A program made the translations under genes and the position numbers. A stretch of 64,000 nt of DNA from Hyphomicrobiales bacterium (lineage in GTDB: Bacteria > Pseudomonadota > Alphaproteobacteria > Rhizobiales > Xanthobacteraceae), in NCBI GenBank assembly GCA_021732215.1, contig JAKFVL010000001.1, positions 124,001 through 188,000 of the forward strand. Reading direction: 5' to 3'. Below the pieces are notes generated by a model. The model was given only the letters and a program-made list of their open reading frames with translations, made no database searches and was not told the origin of the DNA. This document shows, piece by piece, positions 17,388 through 26,128 of the stretch. Every line of letters starts with the position of its first letter. The stretch's first letter is position 1.

Positions 17388-18383
17388 TCACACCGCGTCG
17401 TAGACGACTTCGAGGGACGGCTTGTCCGCGACCGACTTGCCGCACATGTCCTCCATGGTGGCCGGCTCGAGCACGACGCCGCGCCCGACAACCTCGCCCT
17501 TGAACAGACCGAGCAAGCCGTCCTGGGTCAGCGGCGCGGGCCGGACCGGCGGTGCGAGGCCGACATTGGTTGCGAGCTCCTCGAACAGCGAACTCCACTG
17601 CCCGCCCGGCAAACCGATGATCTCGTAATTCGCGCTCTTCTTGCGGATGTCGTCGTCGGCCGGAATCGCGGCGAGCACGGGAATGCCGACGGTCTTGGCA
17701 AACGCCGCAGCCTCGCCGGTGCCGTCATCCTTGTTGATGACCATGCCGGCGACGCCGACATTGCCGCCGAGCTTGCGGAAGTATTCGACCGCCGAGCAGA
17801 CGTTGTTGGCGACGTACAGCGATTGCAGGTCGTTGGAGCCGACGACGATGACCTTCTGGCACATGTCGCGCGCGATCGGCAGACCGAAGCCACCGCAGAC
17901 CACGTCGCCAAGGAAATCCAGCAGGACGTAGTCGAAGCCCCACTCATGAAAGCCGAGCTTTTCCAGGAGCTCGAAGCCATGAATGATTCCGCGCCCGCCG
18001 CAGCCGCGGCCCACTTCCGGTCCGCCAAGCTCCATCGCGAACACGCCATCGCGCTTGAAGCAGACGTCGCCGATCTTCACTTCCTCGCCGGCGAGTTTTT
18101 TCCTGGACGATGTCTCGATGATGGTCGGACAGGCGCGACCGCCGAACAGCAGCGACGTCGTATCGCTCTTCGGATCGCAGCCGATCAGGAGCACCTTCTT
18201 GCCCTGCTGCGCCATCATGTAGGACAGGTTGGCGAGCGTGAAACTCTTACCGATGCCGCCCTTGCCGTAGATGGCGATGATCTGGGTTTCCTTCGTCGCC
18301 TCGCTCGTCACCGGCGCATCGGGCTCGATCGCGGCTTCCGCCCGCAAGGCATCCTTCATGCTGATGTTCGGCACGACATTCAT
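17388..18383 (-). CDS. bchX: Chlorophyllide a reductase iron protein BchX
   Basis: 331 aa, ATG at 18383 overlapping the bchC stop (ATGA). NifH/BchL-like ATPase: P-loop [20 protein letters not shown], switch region [13 protein letters not shown], and the two [4Fe-4S] ligand cysteines in [13 protein letters not shown] and [13 protein letters not shown]. The homodimer delivers electrons to BchYZ in an ATP-dependent way. A second Met eight residues on is a possible alternative start. Confidence 0.96.
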   Translation of the reverse strand: MNVVPNISMKDALRAEAAIEPDAPVTSEATKETQIIAIYGKGGIGKSFTLANLSYMMAQQGKKVLLIGCDPKSDTTSLLFGGRACPTIIETSSRKKLAGEEVKIGDVCFKRDGVFAMELGGPEVGRGCGGRGIIHGFELLEKLGFHEWGFDYVLLDFLGDVVCGGFGLPIARDMCQKVIVVGSNDLQSLYVANNVCSAVEYFRKLGGNVGVAGMVINKDDGTGEAAAFAKTVGIPVLAAIPADDDIRKKSANYEIIGLPGGQWSSLFEELATNVGLAPPVRPAPLTQDGLLGLFKGEVVGRGVVLEPATMEDMCGKSVADKPSLEVVYDAV

Positions 18384-19321
18384 GAGCGGGATCTCCAGTC
18401 CAGAACCATCTTCAGACACGCGGGATCGTCGAACGCGGTACGATAGGCGTCGGGCGCCGCAGTCGCGTCGCGACGGTGGGTGATGAGGCCATCGAGCGAC
18501 AGCCGCCCGGATTCGATCAGCTTGCGCGTCGCGGCCAAATCAGACTGTTGCCACTCGGCGGCGATGCGAATGCGCGCTTCGCGCATGAAAGCCGGAGGAA
18601 ACGCAAACGACAGCGGCTCGCTGTAAAACCCGGCGAGGACGATCTCGCCGCCATGAGCCAGCCTGCCGATCAGCGAATTGAGCAGGCTCGAATCGCCGCT
18701 CACATCGCAGATGTTGCGATAGTCGTGGCGCGGATCATGCTCGGGATCGATGACAGGATAGGACAACGCGCCGCTTCTGCGCGCGGGATTCGTCTCCCAC
18801 ACCACCGGCGGTTCGCCGCCCATCGCGATCGTCACCCGCGCCAGCAATCGGCCGAGCACGCCGTGGCCGACGATGCAGTCGGGCAAGGTTGCGCCGGGAG
18901 ACGCGACGGCGTGATACGCGGTTGCAGCAAGCGCGAGCAGGATGCCGCGATCGCCGAGATGAGAATCGAGCGGCACGACGCGCTTGGCTGGCACGACCAG
19001 ACGCGAGGCGGTCGCGCCAAATAATCCGCGCACTTCGCCGAAACATTTCGCGCCGGGCACGAACACCATCTCGTCCACGCGCAGGCCGGTGTTCGATCCC
19101 GCATCAACGACGCGGCCGACCGACTCGTAGCCAGGGACCAGCGGATAACCCATGCCGGGGAACGGTGGCATGCGGCCCGACCACAACAGACGTTCGGTGC
19201 CGGTGCTGACACCGCTCCAATTCACATCGACGACGACGTCATCCGGGCCGGGCTCGGTCAAAGCGAGGGCGCTGAGCCCGACATGCTCCGGCTTGGTCAG
19301 GACGACTGCGATGGTGTCCAT
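18380..19321 (-). CDS. bchC: 3-hydroxyethyl bacteriochlorophyllide a dehydrogenase BchC
   Basis: 313 aa, medium-chain dehydrogenase-like. Visible motifs: [37 protein letters not shown] and the cofactor region [20 protein letters not shown]. It oxidises the 3-hydroxyethyl group to acetyl in bacteriochlorophyll a synthesis. First bch gene of the bchCXYZ-puf series; imperfect PpsR-type boxes lie in the 95-nt gap upstream. Confidence 0.95.
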   Translation of the reverse strand: MDTIAVVLTKPEHVGLSALALTEPGPDDVVVDVNWSGVSTGTERLLWSGRMPPFPGMGYPLVPGYESVGRVVDAGSNTGLRVDEMVFVPGAKCFGEVRGLFGATASRLVVPAKRVVPLDSHLGDRGILLALAATAYHAVASPGATLPDCIVGHGVLGRLLARVTIAMGGEPPVVWETNPARRSGALSYPVIDPEHDPRHDYRNICDVSGDSSLLNSLIGRLAHGGEIVLAGFYSEPLSFAFPPAFMREARIRIAAEWQQSDLAATRKLIESGRLSLDGLITHRRDATAAPDAYRTAFDDPACLKMVLDWRSRS

Positions 19322-19363
19322 CGCTCACTCCGGTCAGCTCGGTTCTGGGACCAGAACCGCATC

Positions 19364-19381
19364 TGTCAGGTTATCCTGACG
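19364..19381. promoter_or_regulatory. Imperfect PpsR-type box 1 upstream of bchC
   Basis: TGTCAGGTTATCCTGACG fits TGT-N12-AC with the last base changed; the core GTCAGG-TTAT-CCTGAC is a perfect inverted repeat. It lies 43 nt before the bchC start codon. Confidence 0.6.
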
Positions 19382-19389
19382 ATCTAGAG

Positions 19390-19407
19390 TGTCAAGTTAG
19401 ATTAACT
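19390..19407. promoter_or_regulatory. Imperfect PpsR-type box 2 upstream of bchC
   Basis: TGTCAAGTTAGATTAACT is a TGT-N12-ACT variant eight nt from box 1. Pairs of boxes at this spacing are typical of bchC promoters bound cooperatively by PpsR/CrtJ; the assignment here is by pattern only. Confidence 0.5.
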
Positions 19408-19416
19408 CTTTTGCCG

Positions 19417-20577
19417 TCAGGCCCGCGCGATGATCACAGTCGCGAGCAACGGCATGCGGGGCGGTATGCGAGTGGCATCCGGGAAGCCTGCTTCAGTGAG
19501 CATGTTTCGCAGCCGCTGGAAGGTTCGGGGCCGGCCGCTCCCCATGGCGAGGAGGTAAAACGCGAAATAGGCATCGGCGATCGGCTCGGCGCCGCGTTCG
19601 CCTGACATCGGCTCGGCGAGAACGAGAGTTCCGTCCTGTGGCAGTGCGGCACGCACTTTGGTCAGCAATGTCATCACGTTGGCGTCGTCGTGATCGTGGA
19701 CGATACGAATCAGCGACACCACATCGGCGCCCTCGGGTAGACGATCGGTGAGAAAACTGCCGCCCATCGCAACCGCGCGCGACGACAGGCCATTGGTGCG
19801 AAAGCGGTCGCTGGCTTTGTCGGCAACCGCCGGCAGATCGAACAGCACGAGCCGCAGGTTCGGTGCGTGCGCGGCCACCGCGGTCAGGAACGCGCCATCG
19901 CCGCCGCCGACATCGAGCAGGCAGCGATGCTTCGCAAACGAATAGGCGGCGATGACCTGCTGGGCGATCATCGGCTGCGAGGCCGACATCAGCGAGGTAT
20001 AGGGCGCGATCGCCGCACTCGTCAGATCCGAAGGCTTGTCGCGCCCGGCATAGGGCCAGTACTGCGCGAGTTGTCCCGGGTCGCTCTGCCCGCGCAGCAA
20101 TGCGACCGGGTCCTGGAGGTCAGCATAGAGCATGGCGTGATGCTCGACCATCGCGGCAACGCCAGGATTGCCGCGCAGCGCCGCGCCGAGCGATCCGAGC
20201 CCGTAGCGGCCGCCGCTGCGCCGTTGCGCCAGACGAAGCGACACCGCCGCATCGAGCAGCAGGACGGTTTCCTCAAGTGGCAGCGACATGCGCGAGGACA
20301 GCAGCGCGGCGGATTGCGGTTCGTCCGCCAGATGATCGAACAGCCGCAGCCGCACGCAGGACAGCAGAATCTGCGAGTAGACAAACCCGGCGCAGAGGTC
20401 GAACAGGTCGTTGGCCCTGCGCCGCGCGATCGGCCTGGTCAGCGGAAAAGCCGCTGCAAATCGCTGGAATCCGGGATTCTCCAAAATCGCGTCCCGCACG
20501 CCGAGCAACCGGTCATGCAGCGACAGCCGCTCCGCGCGATGCACGGCGGGAGCGCCGGATTCGCTGGCCGACGACAT
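19417..20577 (-). CDS. crtF: Demethylspheroidene/hydroxyneurosporene O-methyltransferase CrtF
   Basis: 386 aa. N-terminal dimerisation/winged-helix part (DLFDLCAGFVYSQILLSCVR), then a SAM-binding domain with CLLDVGGGDGAFLTAVA (about 230) and the acidic pair and catalytic region IRIVHDHDD. It methylates the C1 hydroxyl of acyclic carotenoids, giving methoxy groups as in spirilloxanthin. Starts five nt after crtE in the same unit; about 95 nt separate it from bchC, so read-through from crtEF to bchCXYZ-puf is likely. Confidence 0.93.
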   Translation of the reverse strand: MSSASESGAPAVHRAERLSLHDRLLGVRDAILENPGFQRFAAAFPLTRPIARRRANDLFDLCAGFVYSQILLSCVRLRLFDHLADEPQSAALLSSRMSLPLEETVLLLDAAVSLRLAQRRSGGRYGLGSLGAALRGNPGVAAMVEHHAMLYADLQDPVALLRGQSDPGQLAQYWPYAGRDKPSDLTSAAIAPYTSLMSASQPMIAQQVIAAYSFAKHRCLLDVGGGDGAFLTAVAAHAPNLRLVLFDLPAVADKASDRFRTNGLSSRAVAMGGSFLTDRLPEGADVVSLIRIVHDHDDANVMTLLTKVRAALPQDGTLVLAEPMSGERGAEPIADAYFAFYLLAMGSGRPRTFQRLRNMLTEAGFPDATRIPPRMPLLATVIIARA

Positions 20578-20582
20578 CGCAG

Positions 20583-21449
20583 CTACGCAGCGAACTGGGC
20601 GAGTTTCTTCGGCACCAGCCGCTTGGCCTCCGACAGCATCAGCGAGCGCAGTTCGGAGCCGTTACGGCACGGCGGCATCGCATCGATCGCGCCATGCACA
20701 AGCTCGTGCATCCGGTGGATCGCGCCATCGAGCCCGAGCTCGATCACAGCACTTGGACGGCCGAGCGCAAGATCTTTTCCGACCGGCTTGCCGATCTCGT
20801 CCTCGTCGGAGGCCGCGTCGCGAATGTCATCGGCGACCTGATAGGCCTCGCCGAGTTTCTCGCCAACCATCCGCCACGGTTCGGCATCAACGCCAGCGGA
20901 TGCTGCGCCTGCAACCGTCGCGGCCGCGAACAGCGCCCCGGTCTTGGAGCGGTGATAGTGCACGAGGTCGATCTGCGATTCGCATTCCCACGCCTGCCCG
21001 GCAACGATGCCGGTCGGCACGCCGACCGAGCGCGCCACTGTCAGCGTCAGCGTCGCCAGCCGGTCGGGCGCGCACTTGATCCGCGCCAGCGTCTGGAACG
21101 CCAGCACGATCAGCGCGTCGCCGGCGAGAACGGCGAGCGGTTCGCCGAACGCCTTGTGCACGGAGGGGCGGCCACGGCGGGTTTCGGCGGCGTCGAAGCA
21201 CGGCAGGTCGTCATGCACCAGCGAAGCGCAATGCAACAGCTCCAGCGCTGCGCCAGCCGCTTCGGTTGCGCCGGGATGGTCCTCTCCGCATGCGGCCGCA
21301 ACCGCGTGGCAAAGTCGAGGCCGGACTCGCGCGCCGCGGGGGAACACCGCGTATCGCATCGCCGCCGCCAGCCGTGGGGGACACCCTGGAACCTCCGCCG
21401 TTGCAACAGCCTCATCGAGCGCGCGTTCGATCCGGGCGGTGACATCCAT
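20583..21449 (-). CDS. crtE: Geranylgeranyl diphosphate synthase CrtE
   Basis: 288 aa, ATG at 21449 preceded by GGGAG. Trans-isoprenyl diphosphate synthase: first Asp-rich motif LVHDDLPCFDAAETRRGRPS and second motif YQVADDIRDAASDEDEIGK. It makes C20 diphosphate for both carotenoids and the bacteriochlorophyll tail. Heads the leftward crtEF unit and is divergent from crtD across an operator-rich gap. Confidence 0.95.
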   Translation of the reverse strand: MDVTARIERALDEAVATAEVPGCPPRLAAAMRYAVFPRGARVRPRLCHAVAAACGEDHPGATEAAGAALELLHCASLVHDDLPCFDAAETRRGRPSVHKAFGEPLAVLAGDALIVLAFQTLARIKCAPDRLATLTLTVARSVGVPTGIVAGQAWECESQIDLVHYHRSKTGALFAAATVAGAASAGVDAEPWRMVGEKLGEAYQVADDIRDAASDEDEIGKPVGKDLALGRPSAVIELGLDGAIHRMHELVHGAIDAMPPCRNGSELRSLMLSEAKRLVPKKLAQFAA

Positions 21450-21478
21450 GGCAGACTCCCATCAAGGCGGTCGTCAGT

Positions 21479-21501
21479 GTCAAATTGAATGTCAATTTGA
21501 C
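21479..21501. promoter_or_regulatory. Perfect inverted repeat in the crtE-crtD gap
   Basis: Two 10-nt arms, GTCAAATTGA and TCAATTTGAC, flank ATG. Each arm contains the TGTCA/TGACA-like half-site of PpsR, but the spacing differs from N12. It may be a composite or second operator controlling crtE. No FNR/FixK spacing fits. Confidence 0.45.
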
Positions 21502-21515
21502 TTGTCGTTTGAGAG

Positions 21516-21533
21516 TGTAAATATTTGTAGACA
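21516..21533. promoter_or_regulatory. Predicted PpsR operator between crtE and crtD
   Basis: TGT-AAATATTTGTAG-ACA is an exact TGT-N12-ACA match, 31 nt before the crtD start and 67 nt from the crtE start, so it could control both directions. Confidence 0.7.
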
Positions 21534-21563
21534 TCTGTCAATCAACCTTGGCGGTGACAGCCG

Positions 21564-23117
21564 ATGGGCTTGATGCGGGACGATCGCGTGGTCGTGGTCG
21601 GTGCCGGCGTGGCCGGTCTCGCCGCCGCGCTCGCACTTGCAGCACGCGGAATCGCGGTGACCGTCGTCGAGCGCGCGGCAACCCCCGGCGGCAAGATGCG
21701 GCAGATCAGCCTCGGCGGTGCGCCGATCGACAGCGGACCCACCGTGTTCACCATGCGCTGGGTGTTCGACGAACTGTTTGCCAATGCCGGACTGACGTTC
21801 TCCGATCACGTGCGATTGCAGCCGCTCTCGATTCTGGCGCGGCATGCCTGGAGCGAGAACCCAGGGAGCACAACGCGCCTCGATCTGTTCGTCGACGAAG
21901 AGCGTTCCGCTGACGCCATCGCGGCCTTTGCCGGACCGGACGAAGGCCGGCGCTATCACGCATTCTGCAAGGACACGCGGCGCATCTACGACATTCTCGA
22001 AAAGCCGTTCCTGCGGTCGGCGCAGCCCAGCATGTTCTCGCTGATCGCTGCCAACGGCTTTCAGGGGCTGATCGATTTGCCTCACATCAGGCCGTTCAGC
22101 ACCATGTGGAACGCGCTCGGGCAGTATTTCCACGATCCCCGGCTGCGTCAGATGTTCGCCCGTTACGCGACCTATTGCGGTTCCTCGCCGTTCGCAGCAC
22201 CAGCGACGCTGATGCTGGTCGCGCATGTGGAGCGCGAGGGCGTCTGGACGATCGACGGCGGCATGCACGCGCTCGCGCGGACGCTGGCGACCTGCGCGGA
22301 GCGCCTTGGCGCAACCATCCGCTACGGCGCGGAGGTGTCTGACATCCTCACCGCCAGCGGCCGGGTTTCGGGCGTCGCCCTGACAAGCGGCGAACGGATC
22401 GCTGCAGACGCGGTCATCGTCAATGCCGACGTGTCCGCGGTCGCAAACGGGCTGTTCGGCACGAACGTCGCCCATGCGGCGCCCGCGATCGCCCAGCGCG
22501 CGCGGTCTTTGTCGGCGATGACATGGAGCATGGTGGCGAAGACGGACGGCTTCCCGCTCAGCCGCCACACGGTCTTCTTCTCGCGCAACTACCGCGCCGA
22601 GTTTGACGACATCGATCGCGACGCTGTGCCGCACGAGCCGACAGTCTATGTCTGCGCGCAGGATCGCGGCGACGATACGCTCGCAACAGACGAAGAACGT
22701 CTTCTGGTTTTGATCAATGCGCCGCCGGCAGGCGACCGGCGCGCGTTCGATGCAACGGAGGTGGAGCAATGCGCACAACGGACATTCGGCGCGCTGGCGC
22801 GATGCGGACTGCAAATTCAGCGGCAACCGGAACGGACGCAGGTGACGACACCGGCGGATTTCAACCGGCTGTTTCCAGCGACGGGCGGGGCGCTTTACGG
22901 CCGCAGTTCTCACGGATGGACGGCATCATTCCAGCGGCCCGGATCGCGAACGAAAATTCCGGGGATGTATCTGGCCGGGGGCAGCACGCATCCGGGGCCG
23001 GGCGTGCCAATGGCGGCGTTGGCGGGCCGCGCAGCGGCAGCGAGCCTTTTGACAGACCTCGGTTCGACCGGCGCGTCCCGCAAAATGGCTATGCTTGGTG
23101 GTATGTCGATGCGCTGA
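21564..23117 (+). CDS. crtD: Hydroxyneurosporene/methoxyneurosporene dehydrogenase CrtD
   Basis: 517 aa, phytoene-desaturase superfamily. FAD motif VVVVGAGVAGLAAALALAAR, then TPGGKMRQISLGGAPIDSGP; the C-terminal FAD region is IPGMYLAGGSTHPGPGVPMA. It introduces the 3,4 double bonds of acyclic 1-hydroxy/methoxy carotenoids. It differs from CrtI (encoded at 26125-27663) and is next to crtC, which supports CrtD. Its 3' end overlaps the start of the crtC frame. Confidence 0.92.
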   Translation: MGLMRDDRVVVVGAGVAGLAAALALAARGIAVTVVERAATPGGKMRQISLGGAPIDSGPTVFTMRWVFDELFANAGLTFSDHVRLQPLSILARHAWSENPGSTTRLDLFVDEERSADAIAAFAGPDEGRRYHAFCKDTRRIYDILEKPFLRSAQPSMFSLIAANGFQGLIDLPHIRPFSTMWNALGQYFHDPRLRQMFARYATYCGSSPFAAPATLMLVAHVEREGVWTIDGGMHALARTLATCAERLGATIRYGAEVSDILTASGRVSGVALTSGERIAADAVIVNADVSAVANGLFGTNVAHAAPAIAQRARSLSAMTWSMVAKTDGFPLSRHTVFFSRNYRAEFDDIDRDAVPHEPTVYVCAQDRGDDTLATDEERLLVLINAPPAGDRRAFDATEVEQCAQRTFGALARCGLQIQRQPERTQVTTPADFNRLFPATGGALYGRSSHGWTASFQRPGSRTKIPGMYLAGGSTHPGPGVPMAALAGRAAAASLLTDLGSTGASRKMAMLGGMSMR

Positions 23118-23983
23118 GTGACGATGGCCATCACGGGCTCACCATCATCGTTTTCATCGGCAGCGTGTTCTCGCCCTACTATGCGTGGGCGCGCCGGCGC
23201 GACCGCGGCGATCCGCTGAATCATTGCGCGATCAATGTCGCGCTCTACGGCAAGAACGGCAAGCGCTGGGCGATGACCGAGCGGCCGCGGCACAGTGTGA
23301 GCCGCGTCACCGACGTCATGTCGATCGGACCGAGCAACGCCTCGTGGGATGGAACCGCACTGACGATCGCCATCGACGAGATGACGGTGCCGTTTCCGTC
23401 GCGCATTCGCGGCACGGTGAGGGTGCTGCCATCGGCGCTGACGCAGCGGCATTTCACGCTGAACGCATCCGGCAATCATCGCTGGTGGCCGATCTCCCCC
23501 CGCCCGCGCGTGGAAGTAGACCTCCAGAGCCCCGCGCTGCGCTGGCAAGGCGACGGCTATCTCGACATGAACTGCGGCGACGAACCGCTCGAAGACGGCT
23601 TCACGACCTGGCAATGGGCGCGCGCAGCCACGCGCGACGGAGCGGCAATTCTCTACGAAGCGCGTCATCGCAACGGCGACAGCGTCGATCTTGCATTGAA
23701 CTGCAAATCGTCGGGTGAGATTGAAGCGTTCGATCCGCCCGCACTGACGAACCTGAAGCACACCGGCTGGCGTGTCGAACGCAGCGCACGCAGCGATGCG
23801 CGGCAACCGCCGCGCGTGATCGATACACTGGAGGATGCGCCGTTCTATGCGCGCTCGACTATTGCGGCGAGCTTGCATGGCGAACCGGTGACGCTGATGC
23901 ACGAGAGCCTGTCGCTCGATCGTTTCCGGATGCCGGTGGTGCAGGCGATGTTGCCGTTCCGCATGCCGCGCGCGCGGCGATAG
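22916..23983 (+). CDS. crtC: Carotenoid 1,2-hydratase (hydroxyneurosporene synthase) CrtC
   Basis: Family sequence begins near NGYAWWYVDALSDDGHHGLT (about 23077) and runs through FIGSVFSPYYAWARRRDRGD, WWPISPRPRVEVDLQSPALR and YLDMNCGDEPLEDGFTTWQW to the end. It adds water to the C1-C2 double bond of neurosporene or lycopene. The start is uncertain: the frame is open from 22769, and the nearest ATG (22916) would overlap crtD by about 200 nt with non-family residues; no ATG, GTG or TTG lies closer to the conserved part. Translation is probably coupled to crtD. Convergent with the 45-aa gene that follows. Confidence 0.88.
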   Translation: MDGIIPAARIANENSGDVSGRGQHASGAGRANGGVGGPRSGSEPFDRPRFDRRVPQNGYAWWYVDALSDDGHHGLTIIVFIGSVFSPYYAWARRRDRGDPLNHCAINVALYGKNGKRWAMTERPRHSVSRVTDVMSIGPSNASWDGTALTIAIDEMTVPFPSRIRGTVRVLPSALTQRHFTLNASGNHRWWPISPRPRVEVDLQSPALRWQGDGYLDMNCGDEPLEDGFTTWQWARAATRDGAAILYEARHRNGDSVDLALNCKSSGEIEAFDPPALTNLKHTGWRVERSARSDARQPPRVIDTLEDAPFYARSTIAASLHGEPVTLMHESLSLDRFRMPVVQAMLPFRMPRARR

Positions 23984-23999
23984 CGGCTGCGGGTGACTG

Positions 24000-24137
24000 T
24001 CACGCGACAGGCTTTTCGCTTTTGGCGCGTTCTGCCTTGGCGCGGTCGAGCCGGCGGCCCTGCCATTCCAGAATCGCCCAGGCACCGGCAAACAGCAACA
24101 CCACGAAGAATTCGACGAAGCCGAGATAGTCTTCCAT
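24000..24137 (-). CDS. Small single-pass membrane protein downstream of hemF
   Basis: 45 aa from the ATG at 24137 to the TGA at 24000. One hydrophobic helix (YLGFVEFFVVLLFAGAWAIL) followed by a charged, basic tail (EWQGRRLDRAKAERAKSEKP). The start is 20 nt after the hemF stop, in the same direction, so it is probably the last gene of the crtI-crtB-hemF unit. I do not recognise a family. Small one-helix proteins often stabilise membrane complexes, but no partner can be named. Confidence 0.55.
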   Translation of the reverse strand: MEDYLGFVEFFVVLLFAGAWAILEWQGRRLDRAKAERAKSEKPVA

Positions 24138-24157
24138 GACAACTCTCCGCGCTTCCT

Positions 24158-25045
24158 TTACGACCAGCTCACCAGCGGCGGCATGGAACTGAGAATGGTT
24201 TCGATGTTGCCGCCGGTTTGAAGCCCGAACATCGTGCCGCGATCGTACAGCAAATTGAATTCGACGTAGAGGCCGCGGGTCGCCAGCTGCTGCTGGCGCT
24301 CGGCATCGGTCCACGGCTCCTGCATGCGGCCGCGCACGATGCGCGGATAGATCTCCAGCAACGCTGATCCGACATCGCGGGTAAAGGCAAAGTCCCGCTC
24401 GAAGTTTCCGGTGTTGAGGTGGTCGAAGAAAATTCCACCGACGCCGCGCGCCTGTCCGCGATGCGGCAGGAAAAAGTACTTGTCCGCCCATTCCTTGAAC
24501 TTTGCATAATAGGCCGGATCGTGCGCATCGCAGGCGCGGCGCATCGCGGCATGAAACGCCTGCGCATCCGGCGCTGCCTCGCCGCGTTGATCGGGCAGCA
24601 TCGGCGTCAGGTCCGCGCCGCCGCCGAACCATCCTTGCGCGGTCGAGAGAAAGCGCGTGTTCATATGCACGGTCGGCACCCGCGGGCTGCGCGGATGGAT
24701 AATCAGGCTGATGCTGGTCGAAACATAATCGAGCTGCTTGCCGTCGCCCGGCACCGCCTTCGCCATCTCCGGCGTCAACTTGCCATTGGCGGACGACGTG
24801 TGAACGCCGGCCTTCTCGAACAGCCGCCCGCCCAGAAGAAAGCCGCCCGTTCCGCCACCGCTGCCGGTCGTGCGCGTCCATGGCTTGTAGCTGAATGTCG
24901 CGGGTTGCCCCGGAAACAGCGCGGCGGGCGCTTCGGTTTCCAGCGTTTCAAGCTCGGTGCAAATCCGGTCGCGCAGCGATTCGAACCATGCGCGCGCCTT
25001 GGCGCGTTGCTCTTCCGCGAGATCGATGGTGTCGGCACCCATCAT
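24158..25045 (-). CDS. hemF: Oxygen-dependent coproporphyrinogen III oxidase
   Basis: 295 aa. Conserved HemF stretches: FSYKPWTRTTGSGGGTGGFL, IHPRSPRVPTVHMNTRFL, GWFGGGADLTPMLP and the GGIFFDHLNTGNFERDFAF signature, ending YVEFNLLYDRGTMFGLQTGG. It oxidatively decarboxylates coproporphyrinogen III to protoporphyrinogen IX using O2. It follows crtB by 21 nt in a carotenoid unit, which fits a phototroph that makes pigment in air; an anaerobic counterpart (hemN) is not in this window. Confidence 0.96.
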   Translation of the reverse strand: MMGADTIDLAEEQRAKARAWFESLRDRICTELETLETEAPAALFPGQPATFSYKPWTRTTGSGGGTGGFLLGGRLFEKAGVHTSSANGKLTPEMAKAVPGDGKQLDYVSTSISLIIHPRSPRVPTVHMNTRFLSTAQGWFGGGADLTPMLPDQRGEAAPDAQAFHAAMRRACDAHDPAYYAKFKEWADKYFFLPHRGQARGVGGIFFDHLNTGNFERDFAFTRDVGSALLEIYPRIVRGRMQEPWTDAERQQQLATRGLYVEFNLLYDRGTMFGLQTGGNIETILSSMPPLVSWS

Positions 25046-25066
25046 TGCTTGATCCGTTGCAGGCCG

Positions 25067-26128
25067 TTATGACCGCACGCGCTGAAGCCGGTCCCGGCGC
25101 TCCAGCCGCTCGAACAGATCGATCACCCACACCACGCGATCCTCGACGGAGCGGCGCTTCGTATGCGCCACTCCCATCCGCGCCGACGATGCGGCGACAG
25201 CCGACAACAGGAATACGGTTTCGTCGAGCTGCGGGAGACGGAAGGAAAGCCGCTTCGCCGGCGTCCATTCGGTTTGAACCAGTGCGGCCAGCCGGCCAAG
25301 AACCGCGAGCTTGCGGCGGGTCGAGACGACCGCGCGCCGCGACACCGAATCCAGACCTGTGCGCTCGAGCTCGCGGCCGATTTCGGCGTAGAGCGCCCGC
25401 GCGGCGTAAATGCCCGGACGGCACGAGCGCGGCAGATGTTGGATGCCATGGGTCGCGCGATCGTAAAGCCCGTCGGCGATGTCGAGCAGGCGCTGCACGA
25501 TCGCCGCGATCCTGTCGTCGAATACGGGTCGGGCAAGCCACGCATCCGGATCGATACTCGCCTCGCGGAGCCATTGCAGCGGCAGATACAGCCGCCCGGC
25601 GCGCGCGTCTTCGCCGACATCGCGCGCGATGTTGGTGAGCTGCATCGCCACGCCGAGATCGCAGGCGCGCGCCACGATCTCGGGGTCGCGCTGTCCCATC
25701 ACCAGCGTCATCATCGCGCCGACGGTTCCGGCGACCCGCGCCGCATATGCGTAAAGATCGGACAATGTCTCGTAGCGCCGCCCCTCGGCATCCCACGCGA
25801 GACCCTCCAGCAAAGCCTCCGGCACCTCGCGCGGGATCGCAAACCGGCTGACTACGTCCGCAAACGCGCGGTCTGCCGGAAGCTGCATCGGATGCCCGCG
25901 ATAGGCGCTGTCGAGCCGCTCCTGCAATCGCACGACGGCGGCCCGGCGATCCGAACCCAGATCGACGGCGTCGTCGGCGAGCCGGCAAAATGCGTAGAGA
26001 GCGATGGCCGGTTCGCTGACCCGGCGCGGCAGCACCAGCGATGCGGCAAAGAACGTCCGCGACCCGCCTCTGAGCAGTTCGCGGCAAGCCGCGATATCGG
26101 AGCGCGCCATGCTGGACTGCATCGTCAT
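25067..26128 (-). CDS. crtB: Phytoene synthase CrtB
   Basis: 353 aa from the ATG at 26128, overlapping the crtI stop (ATGA). Squalene/phytoene synthase fold: FCRLADDAVDLGSD as the first Asp-rich motif, then AWDAEGRRYETLSDLYAYAA and the signature VAMQLTNIARDVGEDARAGR, followed by LYLPLQWL. It condenses two geranylgeranyl diphosphates to phytoene. Coupled to crtI and followed by hemF. Confidence 0.96.
   Translation of the reverse strand: MTMQSSMARSDIAACRELLRGGSRTFFAASLVLPRRVSEPAIALYAFCRLADDAVDLGSDRRAAVVRLQERLDSAYRGHPMQLPADRAFADVVSRFAIPREVPEALLEGLAWDAEGRRYETLSDLYAYAARVAGTVGAMMTLVMGQRDPEIVARACDLGVAMQLTNIARDVGEDARAGRLYLPLQWLREASIDPDAWLARPVFDDRIAAIVQRLLDIADGLYDRATHGIQHLPRSCRPGIYAARALYAEIGRELERTGLDSVSRRAVVSTRRKLAVLGRLAALVQTEWTPAKRLSFRLPQLDETVFLLSAVAASSARMGVAHTKRRSVEDRVVWVIDLFERLERRDRLQRVRS

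Noticed and set aside
21492-22913. 473-codon open frame on the minus strand
   Set aside because: Antisense to crtD; composition matches a complement shadow.
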